From Tragulus kanchil (Eukaryota > Chordata > Mammalia > Artiodactyla > Tragulidae): 64,000 nucleotides of DNA. Position numbers and translations under genes: made by a program. Positions 1-11,917 of the stretch are shown here, in pieces. The stretch spans positions 101,796,794 through 101,860,793 of the forward strand of contig JAIOJX010000032.1 in the NCBI GenBank assembly GCA_022376925.1. Direction: 5' to 3'. The first letter of the stretch is position 1. Each line of letters starts with the position of its first letter. The notes beneath the pieces were generated by a model that did no database searches, was not told the DNA's origin, and saw nothing but the letters and a program-made list of their open reading frames with translations.

Positions 1-210
1 AACTTACTGGAAAAGAACTTGTTGCTAGGAAAGATGGAGGCCAAGGGAAGAAAGGGGTGACAGAGGATGAGATGGCTGGGTGGCATCACTGACTCACTGG
101 ACATGAGTTTGTGTAAACTCAGGGAGATAGTTAAGGACAGGGAAGCCTGGTGTGCTGCAGATCATAGGGTTGCACAGTTGGACATGACTTAGCGACTAAA
201 CAACAAAAAC
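1..210 (+). mobile_element. BovB-derived 3' end (BovB/ART2A type)
   Basis: The stretch reading 'ggtggcatcactgactcac', 'ggacatgagtttg', 'gacagggaagcctgg' and ending 'ttagcgactaaacaac' is the characteristic 3' end of ruminant BovB and its derived SINE. The element is cut by the window start, so its 5' extent is unknown. This is one of the strongest lineage markers for a ruminant. It is non-coding here. Confidence 0.85.
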
Positions 211-211
211 A

Positions 212-328
212 AATAATTAGTGATGTTGAGCATCTTTTCTTGTGCCTGTTGGCCATCTGTGTATCTTCCTTGGAGAAATGACTATTTAGTTCTTCTGCTC
301 ATGTTTTGATTGGGCTGTTTGTTACATA
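212..328 (-). mobile_element. Old L1 ORF2 3' fragment, antisense
   Basis: The + strand text 'gatgttgagcatcttttct', 'ttggccatctgtgtatctt' and 'ttttgattgggctgttt' is the antisense of the ORF2 C-terminal region of mammalian L1. It is diverged and short, so the subfamily is not assignable by eye. Confidence 0.75.
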
Positions 329-329
329 T

Positions 330-430
330 GGCTGTTTTTGTGCTACCATGACAAAGTTGAGTAATTGCAGCAGAGACTTTACAGCCTATAAAGCCTAAGA
401 TATTTGCCATCTGGCCCTTTTCATAAAATA
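330..430. mobile_element. Old hAT-like (MER-class) DNA transposon fragment
   Basis: The text 'gcagagactttacagcctat', 'aaagcctaagatatttgcc' and 'atctggcccttttcataaaa' resembles an ancient mammalian non-autonomous DNA transposon end. A related segment appears in the opposite orientation near 2125-2260. The family name is uncertain. Confidence 0.4.
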
Positions 431-444
431 TTTGCTAACCCTCG

Positions 445-500
445 GTATATATTATCTCATCCTTAATATATATAGATATAGATATACATACAAAATTTAC
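445..500. repeat. AT-rich simple repeat
   Basis: Degenerate (TA)n and (GATA)n-like sequence, with runs such as 'atatatatagatatagatat'. Low complexity, no other signal. Confidence 0.7.
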
Positions 501-1740
501 ATATGAAATTTATAAACTTATAAACATCTCATCCATAAGTGAAGAAATATATTCTAAACAAATGCAATTTTCACGTGTAATAGTGCAGAATCAAAAAAGA
601 TTGGAGAGTCAATTATGTATGAATAAAATAAACTGGAGAGCACTGTCATAGGCAATAATGAGTCCCAGAAGTATTTGATCAAGGCAGTGTCATAATCATA
701 TTACCGGGACAACTCCACTGTCAATTTGAATGCTTGTTTGCACTGAAGCAGGAGAAAAAGTTATTAACATTGATAAATGTTTTGTAATTGAGACCAAAAA
801 AGGAAGAAACAAAAAGCCAAAACCTAGATAGAGGAATGGCAGTTGGGGTAGAAAGGAAGAGATTCATGCAGGTGACTCAGATGTGGCCTTTCAACAGTCC
901 TTCACCTACAGATGACAAACTCCAGGTTTAGAGGAACAGATTGTTTGGCTACAAGAAACCATCAATAATGATTTCCGTGATCATCTCATCTTGGCCCAGA
1001 CCCCATTCCAACCAAGTTATTAATACACACATTATTCTTCTAAAAGAAATAGAGAAATGCATTCCAGATTGCCAAAGAAAGAAATTCCCTGTGATTTATA
1101 CTAAAATGTCCCTAGAACTTTTTTTTCTTCCAATCATCCATCTTCAAGAAATACTAAAGACAAATATTTCATGAATCCAGAGGTGCTTCTGGCCAGCATC
1201 TGGAGATGATCTTCAGAATACAAATCTGTTATCCTTTTTCACCATGGGCTCAACTGTCAGAACGTGTAATAAACATAACCAGCCAGGGGGCTGGAGGGAG
1301 GCAGAAAGCATACAGCTAACCACTGTAGTAGAAGAAATGAGGGTGCATTTGCCTATACTTTTCCTGTACCTACTTTTTTTATAGCTCTACTTTATCTCCT
1401 TTCCTAACAAATGTTTGAATGCAGTGAAAGACACTTCTATTGCTGATATTCTCCAAGACTGTCAGTCTTATTAAACTGTCTTACATAGATATGACTTTGT
1501 ATAGCAGAAGGAATGTAAACTATGACATCAGTTGGATCGGAGTTTGATTTTTGGTATTGCTAGCTAATATCTGTGTGAACTTAAAAGTTCGTTAGTTTTG
1601 GTGAGCACTATTCCCAAATTAGTAAAATGAACTTGTGTATAATGTAATAATGTAGATGAAATTATCAGTATACCACTTGGTATAGCCTTAAAATAAATGT
1701 TGCTGTCATTATCATTTCAAAACCATTTTCATGCTACCAC
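501..1740. other. Unique AT-rich intergenic sequence
   Basis: No exon, RNA gene or recognisable transposon in this stretch. The one open frame over 70 codons (941-1174) has no domain-like composition and is not supported as a gene. Confidence 0.6.
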
Positions 1741-2010
1741 TACCCATTCATCAGATGGTTAAATATAATAGACAGAAAATACCAATTTGGAGTGAGAATA
1801 TGAAGCAAATGGAGCTCTCACATACAAAGCTGTGGTAATACCTACTAGGTTGGATACAGCCCGGTACTCAGCAATTCCACTCCTAGGTATGTATCCCAGA
1901 TAAATGCCTTCTTATGTTCGTCAAGAACATGAACCAGAATGTTGAAAGCAGAGCTATTAAGAATAGTACTCAACTCAAATGCCTGTCAATGGTATAGTAC
2001 AGAGTTCAGC
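1741..2010 (+). mobile_element. Old L1 3' part, sense (first segment)
   Basis: The text 'cagcaattccactcctaggt' followed by 'atgtatcccagataaatg' and 'atgaaccagaatgttgaaag' is the sense strand of an old L1M-type 3' region. It is interrupted by about 650 bp (an older fragment plus a CHR SINE) and resumes near 2700. Confidence 0.65.
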
Positions 2011-2124
2011 AGAAGTTTTCAGTAAAGACAGTAAATATTTAGACTCTTTAGGCCAAGAAGCAAAATCAGCTTGTAATCACATCACTTCTCCTCGTAGTGG
2101 CCCAGCAGCAGTGGAAAGCAACAG

Positions 2125-2260
2125 AGGGCTGTGCCAGTCTCTGTTGAAACTACATAACTGCCATCATAATGTGAAAATAGTCACAGATAATGCCAAAAAA
2201 AGAGAATAAATGTGTATTCAATAACATGTTATTTATGAACACAAATATAACTTTTATATA
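2125..2260. mobile_element. Old MER-class DNA transposon fragment
   Basis: 'gtgccagtctctgttgaaac' and 'aatagtcacagataatgcc' match the inverted form of the repeat seen near 330-430. It is an ancient non-autonomous DNA transposon; the family is not certain. A second copy lies at 3267-3402 because of the surrounding tandem duplication. Confidence 0.4.
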
Positions 2261-2322
2261 ATTTTAATGTTCTAGGGAATATTATGCTTTTGATTTTTTA
2301 AGTGTTCAAAAAATGTATAAAT

Positions 2323-2657
2323 CAGGGTTTCCATGGGCACACAGTTGTAAAGAATCTGCCTGCCAATCCAGGAGACACGGGTTTTGATCCCTGGTTCAGG
2401 AGGATTTGCCACAGAACCCCTAAGTCTGTGTGCCACAATTATTGAGCCTGTGCTCTTCAGCCTGGGAACTGCAGCTCCTGAGCCCTTGCTGCAACCAGTG
2501 AAGCCTACAGCTCTAGAGCCTATGTTTAACAAAGAGAAACAACTGCACATGAGAAGCATGAGAGCCACAGTTACAGAGGAGCCCCTGCTTGCTGCAACTA
2601 GAGAAAAACTCACGCAGCAATGAAGACAGCACTGCCAGAAATAAATACAAAATTTTA
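2323..2657 (+). mobile_element. CHR-type tRNA-derived SINE with TSD
   Basis: The head contains a tRNA-like part with 'gacacgggttttgatccctg' (B-box region). The body has 'gagcctgtgctcttcagcct' and 'gctgcaactagagaaaaact', typical of cetartiodactyl CHR SINEs. It ends in an A-rich 'aaataaatacaaaatttt' tail. The flanks carry a 12-bp direct repeat 'aaatgtataaat' at 2311-2322 and 2658-2669, a good target-site duplication. Copy two is at 3465-3799. Confidence 0.85.
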
Positions 2658-2699
2658 AATGTATAAATAATCTTCATTTGCGGGCTGTGAAGAAATAGG

Positions 2700-3060
2700 A
2701 AGTAGGATAAATTTGAGTGTAGGCTGCCAACCATTGGTAGAGTAGATAAATTATACATTCACCAGTAGAATAGTATAAAAACAGGGAACTACAAGTATAC
2801 TACACAATAGTATGAATGATTCTCATAAATACAATGTTAAGTGAAAGAAGACAAGTGCAAAAAGTATAAGATTACATTTATATACATTACAAAAGTAGGC
2901 AAATGAATCTATGATTACATAAGTTTGCATAGTGGTTACCACATGGGGGTAGTGATAGAAAAGTAAAACAAGGGACTCTGCAGTGAATAGTAATGTCTGT
3001 CTCTACATTAATTTATTTGTTTTATAAAATTCAAGCTATATACTATGTGTGCTCTGTATA
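2700..3060 (+). mobile_element. Old L1 3' part, sense (second segment)
   Basis: 'gtagagtagataaattatac', 'ctacacaatagtatgaatga' and 'gcatagtggttaccacatgg' continue the old L1 that starts near 1741. Copy two is at 3842-4202. Confidence 0.65.
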
Positions 3061-4334
3061 TCCAAATTCAGTAAGGGGTGAAATTGAAAGCAGAGCTATT
3101 AAGAATAGTACTCAACTCAAATGCCTGTCAATGGTATAGTACAGAGTTCAGCAGAAGTTTTCAGTAAAGACAGTAAATATTTAGACTCTTTAGGCCAAGA
3201 AGCAAAATCAGCTTGTAATCACATCACTTCTCCTCGTAGTGGCCCAGCAGCAGTGGAAAGCAACAGAGGGCTGTGCCAGTCTCTGTTGAAACTACATAAC
3301 TGCCATCATAATGTGAAAATAGTCACAGATAATGCCAAAAAAAGAGAATAAATGTGTATTCAATAACATGTTATTTATGAACACAAATATAACTTTTATA
3401 TAATTTTAATGTTCTAGGGAATATTATGCTTTTGATTTTTTAAGTGTTCAAAAAATGTATAAATCAGGGTTTCCATGGGCACACAGTTGTAAAGAATCTG
3501 CCTGCCAATCCAGGAGACACGGGTTTTGATCCCTGGTTCAGGAGGATTTGCCACAGAACCCCTAAGTCTGTGTGCCACAATTATTGAGCCTGTGCTCTTC
3601 AGCCTGGGAACTGCAGCTCCTGAGCCCTTGCTGCAACCAGTGAAGCCTACAGCTCTAGAGCCTATGTTTAACAAAGAGAAACAACTGCACATGAGAAGCA
3701 TGAGAGCCACAGTTACAGAGGAGCCCCTGCTTGCTGCAACTAGAGAAAAACTCACGCAGCAATGAAGACAGCACTGCCAGAAATAAATACAAAATTTTAA
3801 ATGTATAAATAATCTTCATTTGCGGGCTGTGAAGAAATAGGAAGTAGGATAAATTTGAGTGTAGGCTGCCAACCATTGGTAGAGTAGATAAATTATACAT
3901 TCACCAGTAGAATAGTATAAAAACAGGGAACTACAAGTATACTACACAATAGTATGAATGATTCTCATAAATACAATGTTAAGTGAAAGAAGACAAGTGC
4001 AAAAAGTATAAGATTACATTTATATACATTACAAAAGTAGGCAAATGAATCTATGATTACATAAGTTTGCATAGTGGTTACCACATGGGGGTAGTGATAG
4101 AAAAGTAAAACAAGGGACTCTGCAGTGAATAGTAATGTCTGTCTCTACATTAATTTATTTGTTTTATAAAATTCAAGCTATATACTATGTGTGCTCTGTA
4201 TATGACACTTTAAGAAGCACTGGGGAAAACACCAGCAGATTGTCTTACTTTGGTCCTTTGGTTTAGTTGAAAGAGCAGCAAAGAAACAGACTAGAATCCT
4301 GAACTTGGAAATGAAGACCTAAGCTGACCTCGAT

Positions 4335-4445
4335 TTTCATTGTGCTATATGGTCAAGGCACTCAGTCTTTCTAAATTTCCTTTTGTCATCTGGAAAGTGG
4401 GAAAGTAATTCCTTATTTCTATGTTCAGTGTAAGAATTGCCCTTG
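4335..4445 (+). mobile_element. MIR-like SINE core, weak
   Basis: 'tggtcaaggcactcagtctt' followed by 'gtcatctggaaagtgggaaa' has the order of the MIR core (sense). Diverged and partial. Confidence 0.45.
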
Positions 4446-4556
4446 ATAATGAGGAATTGCTCTGCTAAAATCTATTTCAATGCAGATTTGACCACTTAAG
4501 ACTTTCTTTCCTTAACCACCAATGTGCTCAAGTTTTAACACATCCATCTTTTTTTA

Positions 4557-4654
4557 AAATTCTTTATTGTAAAGGTTTTACAGAGTTTTGTTGTTCATAG
4601 ACATTTAAATTCTTTATTTTAAAGGTTTTACAGAGTTTTGTTGTTCATAGACAT
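4557..4654. repeat. 50-bp tandem duplication at the L1 3' end
   Basis: The terminal 3' UTR unit starting 'aaattctttatt' and ending 'ttgttcatagacat' occurs twice head to tail with a 50-bp period (4557-4606 and 4607-4654), with about one mismatch. The related L1 at 29 kb has the unit once. It may have arisen by slippage during target-primed reverse transcription. Confidence 0.9.
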
Positions 4655-4930
4655 GCATGTTCCCAGATCAATCATATGCATATCCCTGGTCCCCTCCATG
4701 CTCCCAGGTCCCCCCATCCCACCCCTCTGGACCATCGCACCAAGCCATTGTAAGAACTCCTATTCCCTTAGCACAATGAAACTAGCTATCTTTTTCACAC
4801 ATAACAGTATAGGTTTCCATGTTACTCCCTCCATGCCTCCCACCCACTGTTCCTTCCCCACAATGTCCATATGTCTATTCTTTGTCTGTTTTTCCATGAG
4901 TTCACTGCGTGCATTATCATGACCATCCTA

Positions 4931-5506
4931 CTAGATTCCATATATATGTGTTAGTATACTGTATTTGTCTTTCTCTTTTTGACTTACTTCACTTTTTATG
5001 ATAGGTTCTAGCTCCAGCCACCTCATTAGGACTGTGTCTTCTGCATTTCTTTTAACAGCTGAGTAGTATTTCATTGTATATATGTACCAGGGCTTCTGTA
5101 TCCATTCATTTGTCGATGGACATCTAGGTTGCTTCCATGTTCTGGCTATTGTATAGAGAGCTGCAATGAACATTGGGGTACAGGTGCCTCTTTCAGTTTT
5201 GATTTCATCAGGATATAGGCCTAATAGTGGGATTGCTGGGTCATAGGGTGCTTCTATTTTTAGTTTTTTAAGGAATCTCCATATTGTCTTCCATAGAGGT
5301 TGTATCAGTTTACATTCCCACCAGCAATGTAGGAGTGTTCCCTTTTCTCCGCACCCTTTCCAGCATTTATTGTCTGTCGATTTGTTGATGATGGCCATTT
5401 TGAGGGGTGTGAGGTGATATCTCATTGTAGTTTTGATTTGCATTTCTCTAATGATAAGCGAGGTCGAGCATCGTTTCATGTGCTTTTGGGCCATCTGTAT
5501 CATCCA
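4931..5506 (-). pseudogene. L1 ORF2 C-terminal remnant
   Basis: Open frame encoding the end of L1 ORF2p. It has the conserved cysteine-rich stretch '[18 protein letters not shown]', then '[15 protein letters not shown]', '[19 protein letters not shown]' and 'YYSAVKRN', ending IYGI. There is no endonuclease or reverse transcriptase part because the element is 5' truncated. The frame upstream of about 5506 reads into flanking host DNA and is not L1. Not a functional gene. Confidence 0.9.
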
Positions 5507-5519
5507 TCTTTTTTTTTCA

Positions 5520-5767
5520 CTTTGACTTCTATTCATCCACTTGGGGAGGCAGTTTCACATAAGGGTATGGAATACAAAGTCTTGGTTCATATCTTGTCAT
5601 CTCTGTGCCTCTGTTCCCTCACTGGTAAAATGCTTCCTATTATTCCCCTGGAGGTTGTGGGAGTCAGCCTCTGAGGTGGTCCTGGTGATACCTGTCTTCT
5701 GGTAGTCACACCCTTGTGTGCCTCCTACACTGTACAAGGTTGCTCTACGTGACAGTGTGTGGGTGTG
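5520..5767. other. Unique sequence with a weak MIR-like patch
   Basis: 'ctctgtgcctctgttccctc' then 'actggtaaaatgcttcctat' near 5600-5645 has the order of a MIR core in sense orientation. Nothing else recognised. Confidence 0.35.
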
Positions 5768-5980
5768 CTCTGTTGCTCAGCCCTGTCTAACTCTTTGTGA
5801 CCACATGGACTATAACCCACCAGACTCCTCTGTCCATGGGATTATTCCAACAGCAAAACTGGAGTGGGTTGTCCTTTCCTTCTCCAAGGGATCTTCCTGA
5901 TTCATGGATTGGACCCATGTCTCCTGTATCTCCTGCATTAGCAGGTGGACTCTTTACCACTCAACCACCTGGGAAGTCCT
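5768..5980 (-). mobile_element. Bov-tA SINE, antisense
   Basis: Starts 'tctgttgctcagccctgtct', continues 'ctttgtgaccacatggacta' and 'ctctgtccatgggattattc', and ends 'ccacctgggaagtcc', the complement of the tRNA-like head. All key Bov-tA blocks are in order. Ruminant-specific. Confidence 0.95.
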
Positions 5981-8580
5981 TCTGCATGACAATAGGGTAT
6001 CATATAAATGAAGGCACTGAACTTCTGAGATTAGACTAGGAAAGACTGTGGCTTCCATTCCACCTTGAATCATGACTCTGTCTCAGATTACCCTCTTCAG
6101 GGGAAGGCAGTTGCTGTGTCAAGCTACCTTATGGAGGGGCATGCATAGTGAGGAACTGGGCCTTCCAGAAACCACAGGAATGATCTCAGATGTGGACCCT
6201 TCAGCCTCAGCTGCATTTTGAAATGACTGCCACCCTGACTGTCAGCCTATCTACAGGCTCACAGGAGACCCTGTTCCAAAATAATCTAGTACTTTGCTCT
6301 CAGATTTCCAATCCCCTCAAACTGATAATCAGTCACCTTGCAATAGCAACAGTGCCTGATGCATACCAAGCATGCAATAAAATATTAGCTGTCTTTTTCA
6401 TCTGCCCCCTAAATGGGCTCTTTCACATCTGCAAAATTCATGGCTGATGTCATCATACTGTGCTATGGAATAGTCAATGTCAGTGACTTGAGCATGCAGT
6501 TTCTCTGGTCACCATAAAGCCACAGGCTAATTAGATGGTTTCTGATTGAAGAGCATTGCCTGGGTATTGGCAGACCCAGTGGAAATGCTCCCTCCCTCTA
6601 GCACCCTTCTCTCACAGGATCTCTCCAGGCTCTGACTCTCAGAGTCTCCTTACTGCCCTCCGATCTTTGCTGCTCATCCTTTACCTTAGGTCTCTCCCTT
6701 GTTCTCTCAGTCTCCTTAGACACACTGATAATCCAGAGTCGTCTTCTGTAGGATGTGCACTTTTGTTTCCTTTCACTGTGGGCTACCTAGTCGCAGGGAG
6801 AGCCATCGAGTCAACTGATTTTTCTGGAAGTACAGGTTGAGGCAGAGTTAGCAGTATAAGAGCTATATTGAGGATAATGTCTATGAAAAGCACTGAAATG
6901 AGAAGCAGGGATCAGGCAGGGAAAACCTCAGGTTGTGACATAGATGTGACACCCAGGAAGGGAAATGAGGAAAGAAGCAGGACTGTGTCAGGATCGCGTG
7001 AAGTAAAGATGAAGTCTGGAAAGTCACTGATCCAACTATGAGCAGAGAGGAGCTCCTCTCAGCAAACAGCCTGAGAGGAGTCCAAATTCTGACTGATACG
7101 GCCAGGCCCCTAGGACCTTTGCCATGCTCATGCTTAGTGAGAGCTCCCCAGGCACCATGAGGCCTCAGCTTAAATGCTGAAATGGACTCTAAAGATGCTA
7201 ACAGCTGGTGGCTTTCAGCTCACTGATTTTTGCGGCTGAATGGCAGGTCTTTCTTGAAGGGAGGTCTGAGTGGTGCGCTTCTGTGACTGTTGCAGCCATT
7301 GTCATCCCCATAGCCAGGTCTGGCCTCCTGATCCCTGACCTGTGTCAAATGCCCGAGTTTTCCTCTTGCTTGGCAACAGGAATTTGACTGGCTATAAAAG
7401 AAGTATTACTAGGAAGAAGAAGGTACTTATAGGAGATAGAATTAATTACCTCCAGGGAAACCTTAGGGGATCCAGGAGTGTTTGGTAGTAATCAGTCATC
7501 ATGTTTTCACTGAGCACAATTCATAGTATATGTTCTGTACTGTGTGTGGTATTTGCTATTAGAAACACCCAACTGTAGAATCGTTAAGACTAAAAGGAAC
7601 TTGACTGCTCAGTTAAGTCTCACTTCCATGGGCAAAGAATCCCTTGTGTAACACCCCATGTAGCTTCAGTGCCCTCTTACATACCTCCAGTGATGGCAAA
7701 CCTATCACTTCAGTCATCTCTTTGGTTGTTAGACAGCTCTACTTAATAGAATCTTCCCTCTTAAGTGAAACTCAAAATGCCCCCACTACCTTTATTCATG
7801 ATGTTGCTTTAATAGGACTTCTGCTCTCTGATTTATTAATCCTTTAAATATTTGCAGGCAGTTGTCTTTGTTCCTAAAATATTATTGGATAAGGGAGGCT
7901 CTTGGAGTCTCCGATTCACCAACTGTAATACAACAGGGTCTGACTACTGATCAGGAGTTTCTTTATGACCTAAAAGTCTATGAAGCCATGAAAACTTCAT
8001 GGAACAATTCTCAAATAAAAGAGAAATCCATATAAATTAAAAGACAATGTGAGCTCTCTCTGAAGTGTTTGTTGTACATTTCCTCTAGAGTACACTGGGA
8101 CTCAGGAATAGAGGGAACATATGCTGAGCTTTTGCCAATTTATGTTGAAAGAAAACAGGCTCTTGCTAATTAGAAGCATGCTCCCCAAGATGAAACAATA
8201 CAAGCTCTTCAACATTTCTCCACCATTAGCAATTCCTGATGTTGACTGGACATGTTAATACAACCATACTCTCCATCAGGAAAACAAATAAAACAGACAT
8301 GATGGTTCGCAGAACAAGAAAGAATTCATTCTCCTACTCAACCAATGCACATTAACACACTAAGTACTCACCACAAGCTAGTTTCCACAGTAGGTTCTTC
8401 CACATACATTATTTTATTTTATTTTATACGCACAAGAACATTACGAGGAAGATTTTTTTTCCAAATTAGCCAGAATCATTTATTCAAAACATTGACCTTT
8501 CCTTACTGTTCTTCATGCCTACTTTGTTGAGTATCAGATACATAAGTGCAAAGATCTTTTTCTTTTCTATTATGTTTAAC
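5981..8580. other. Unique sequence, no gene seen
   Basis: About 2.6 kb without a convincing exon or recognisable young transposon. The open frames 6190-6447 and 6556-6840 have no domain or motif and are chance frames. Parts may be very old repeat sequence that cannot be called by eye. Confidence 0.55.
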
Positions 8581-8689
8581 TAGTATATTAGTCCATGCTT
8601 TTTTTCTTTATTACTATAGCTTTATGGTAAGTCTTGATACCCAGTAGAGCAAGTCATCTTATCTTATTTTTATTATGAGGAAGATTTTA

Positions 8690-8830
8690 TGAACTCCACA
8701 TTCCCAATGAGGAAGGCTGAGCTTCAGAGTAATCTAATAACTTGTTCAAGGTTACCGTCTGGTAAGTGGATGAACTAGGAACTTCTGACTTGAAGTCCAG
8801 TGCTGTGTTCACACTAATGCTACAGGGAAA
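8690..8830 (-). mobile_element. MIR SINE, antisense
   Basis: 'cattcccaatgaggaaggct', 'ataacttgttcaaggttacc' and 'gtctggtaagtggatgaact' follow the MIR core in antisense order. Confidence 0.65.
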
Positions 8831-9580
8831 TTTCTTAATAAGAAACCCATGCCCATGAATGTACAGTATGCAACTGTTTTAGTTTGGGTCACCCTGGAAG
8901 CAGATCCTGAAACAATGATTCAGGTTAAACTAGTTTAAGAACTTAAGGAAATGTCAAACTGGAATGGGAAAGTGAGTCAGAGAAGAGAAGGTAACCAATA
9001 CAGAGTGCATTATCAAACCAACTACCACTGTGGGCAACAGGAACTAAATCCTGCTGGGGAAATTCAGAGAGCCAGTGTAGGTAGGACACAAGGTACACAG
9101 TTAATCCATCCAAGGAGAAAGGAGCTGGGATATTTAAAACCAATGCTGCCAATCACTGGTTGAGGTCTTCTTCTAACAGACATTAATTTCCTGGCACTAC
9201 CTGCCATGTTAGAGATAGAACATCCTTCAGAATCCTGGGAAAGACCTTATGCAGAGAAATTCAGGAGCTGGAAATTGGGGATTGGGTTGGTGTGCACTGA
9301 AGTAATGGGCAAAGCCCTGACAGCACATGCTCTGGGAACTAAGTGCCAAATACTGTGGAACCTGTCAGCTAACATCTTGACCACCTACTGTGTGAAATAG
9401 CACAAGGGAAAACCACGCAGATATGGACCTGCTTTCATGTGACTTCTTATCCAAGGAGTACAGCAAGATTTAGTCATTCCAAACTGATATGAAATATTAA
9501 AATGTGCTAAGTGTTGGGTGTATGAACTGACACAAGTCACTAACCCACCCCTTAGATGTGTGGGCCTAATGAAACATAAC
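8831..9580. other. Unique sequence, possibly an old LTR-like remnant
   Basis: 'gggtcaccctggaagcagat' near 8887 recalls the start of an old mammalian interspersed repeat, but I cannot name it. No gene found. Confidence 0.3.
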
Positions 9581-10110
9581 AAGACTTTGACAACTAAACT
9601 GACATTGGAACCACCACTCACAGGAAATGAGAAAGAACTTATAGTTTACCTGCTAAAACAACAACAGTTCGTCAACATTCACTGGAGGGTAGTAATAAGA
9701 CCTAGAGTCTAACAACAAAATATTCACCATGTCTAGCATATAATCCAAAATACACTGACATACAAAGGACCAGAAAATTCTGACACACTCTTAAGGGAAA
9801 AGACAATCAATAGATATTATCCATGATATAAACCTGATATTGTAATTATCAGGCATAGACTTTAATGCAGCTATTTCACTCCATGGGGTGAAAGTGAATA
9901 CTTTAGAAATAAATGGAAAGATGGACTCTTTTAGCAGATGAATAGAAATGATAAAGACACAAATTGAGATATTAAAACTGAAATAATAACTGAAGTAAAT
10001 AATTCAGTGTGTAGTCTCAATAGCAGAATGGGAAAAACAGAGGAAAAAGAAAAGAAAAGAGACTTAAGAATCTGTGAGACACAGAGTATATGTGTAATAC
10101 AGTTATGATG
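9581..10110 (+). mobile_element. Old LINE-like fragment, uncertain
   Basis: 'aggcatagactttaatgcag', 'ggaaagatggactcttttag' and 'gaatgggaaaaacagaggaa' resemble the sense strand of an old HAL1/L1M internal region. Repeated at 10757-11286. Confidence 0.35.
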
Positions 10111-11917
10111 CAACATAATAAAACAAATACCTAGGAACTTATAACCACATTTAAGAAGCAGGACAATATTAATATACTAATTGCCTTCTCCCATTGCCAT
10201 GCCTATTTCTCTGAGGTAACCTCTCTCCTAATTTTTGTATTTTTCATTTCTTTTTTCCTATAGTCTTATCATGTATGTATTTATTCTCCAAATAATTTAT
10301 TTCTAAATTATTTGTGTTAAAATAATGAGTTTAATAATTTGAAATTTACTTTATAACATATTGTCTAAGATTTTAAGTTTTTATTTGTTCCCTTATTCAT
10401 TGTTCTATTAAAAGCAATGCTGCTATCTATGATGATTCTTTTGCTTGTCTCCTGGTACCTACTTCAATGGTTTCTCTAGGGAGAAATCTCTAGGCATGAG
10501 AAATCCTCTGGACCACAGGGTATTTATGCCAGTATTTAATTTTACAAAAGAGTCAACTGATTTTTGTACCTATTTGTATTCTCTTTCCTTCATATGCTCA
10601 CCAACACTTAACAAACCAGTAACATTTTGTTAGTGCAATGAGTAAAGATTATCACAATTTGCATTTACCAGACTTTTGAACATTTGCTCAACTTCTTAAA
10701 TGTTTATTTGCCATATATATGTGGATTTTTTTGTGAAATGCAAAAGGGGTAAAACTAAGACTTTGACAACTAAACTGACATTGGAACCACCACTCACAGG
10801 AAATGAGAAAGAACTTATAGTTTACCTGCTAAAACAACAACAGTTCGTCAACATTCACTGGAGGGTAGTAATAAGACCTAGAGTCTAACAACAAAATATT
10901 CACCATGTCTAGCATATAATCCAAAATACACTGACATACAAAGGACCAGAAAATTCTGACACACTCTTAAGGGAAAAGACAATCAATAGATATTATCCAT
11001 GATATAAACCTGATATTGTAATTATCAGGCATAGACTTTAATGCAGCTATTTCACTCCATGGGGTGAAAGTGAATACTTTAGAAATAAATGGAAAGATGG
11101 ACTCTTTTAGCAGATGAATAGAAATGATAAAGACACAAATTGAGATATTAAAACTGAAATAATAACTGAAGTAAATAATTCAGTGTGTAGTCTCAATAGC
11201 AGAATGGGAAAAACAGAGGAAAAAGAAAAGAAAAGAGACTTAAGAATCTGTGAGACACAGAGTATATGTGTAATACAGTTATGATGCAACATAATAAAAC
11301 AAATACCTAGGAACTTATAACCACATTTAAGAAGCAGGACAATATTAATATACTAATTGCCTTCTCCCATTGCCATGCCTATTTCTCTGAGGTAACCTCT
11401 CTCCTAATTTTTGTATTTTTCATTTCTTTTTTCCTATAGTCTTATCATGTATGTATTTATTCTCCAAATAATTTATTTCTAAATTATTTGTGTTAAAATA
11501 ATGAGTTTAATAATTTGAAATTTACTTTATAACATATTGTCTAAGATTTTAAGTTTTTATTTGTTCCCTTATTCATTGTTCTATTAAAAGCAATGCTGCT
11601 ATCTATGATGATTCTTTTGCTTGTCTCCTGGTACCTACTTCAATGGTTTCTCTAGGGAGAAATCTCTAGGCATGAGAAATCCTCTGGACCACAGGGTATT
11701 TATGCCAGTATTTAATTTTACAAAAGAGTCAACTGATTTTTGTACCTATTTGTATTCTCTTTCCTTCATATGCTCACCAACACTTAACAAACCAGTAACA
11801 TTTTGTTAGTGCAATGAGTAAAGATTATCACAATTTGCATTTACCAGACTTTTGAACATTTGCTCAACTTCTTAAATGTTTATTTGCCATATATATGTGG
11901 ATTTTTTTGTGAAATGC
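9581..11917 (+). repeat. Tandem duplication 2 (offset 1176 bp)
   Basis: 9581-10741 is repeated at 10757-11917 with a 15-bp filler. No difference seen between copies. The last 180 bp of the unit are also part of the next duplication, so that stretch occurs three times (10562-10741, 11738-11917, 12850-13029). Confidence 0.95.

Larger units (their letters stand above)
1942..4203 (+). repeat. Tandem duplication 1 (offset 1142 bp)
   Basis: 1942-3061 is repeated at 3084-4203 with a 22-bp filler. I saw no internal difference. The unit contains old L1, a DNA-transposon fragment and a whole CHR SINE, so its boundaries respect no element. All features at 1942-3061 recur 1142 bp downstream, including the SINE and its target-site duplications. 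Confidence 0.95.
4541..5515 (-). mobile_element. 5'-truncated L1 (L1-BT type), antisense, with TSD
   Basis: The L1 body lies at about 4557-5500, antisense. It carries the 3' UTR and the last ~190 codons of ORF2. Direct repeats 'catccatcttttttt' flank it at 4541-4555 and 5501-5515, a textbook target-site duplication. The 'tttt/aaaa' context at its 3' end fits L1 endonuclease cleavage. Truncation falls inside ORF2, as is common for L1. Close similarity to the L1 at 29 kb suggests both are from a fairly young ruminant L1 lineage. Confidence 0.95.

Noticed and set aside
2272..2613. 113-codon minus-strand frame
   Set aside because: It crosses the CHR SINE and the flank and has no domain; its twin at 3414 is the tandem duplicate.
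6556..6840. 94-codon frame in unique DNA
   Set aside because: No motif, no splice or promoter context, low-information leucine/serine-rich composition expected from C/T-rich DNA.
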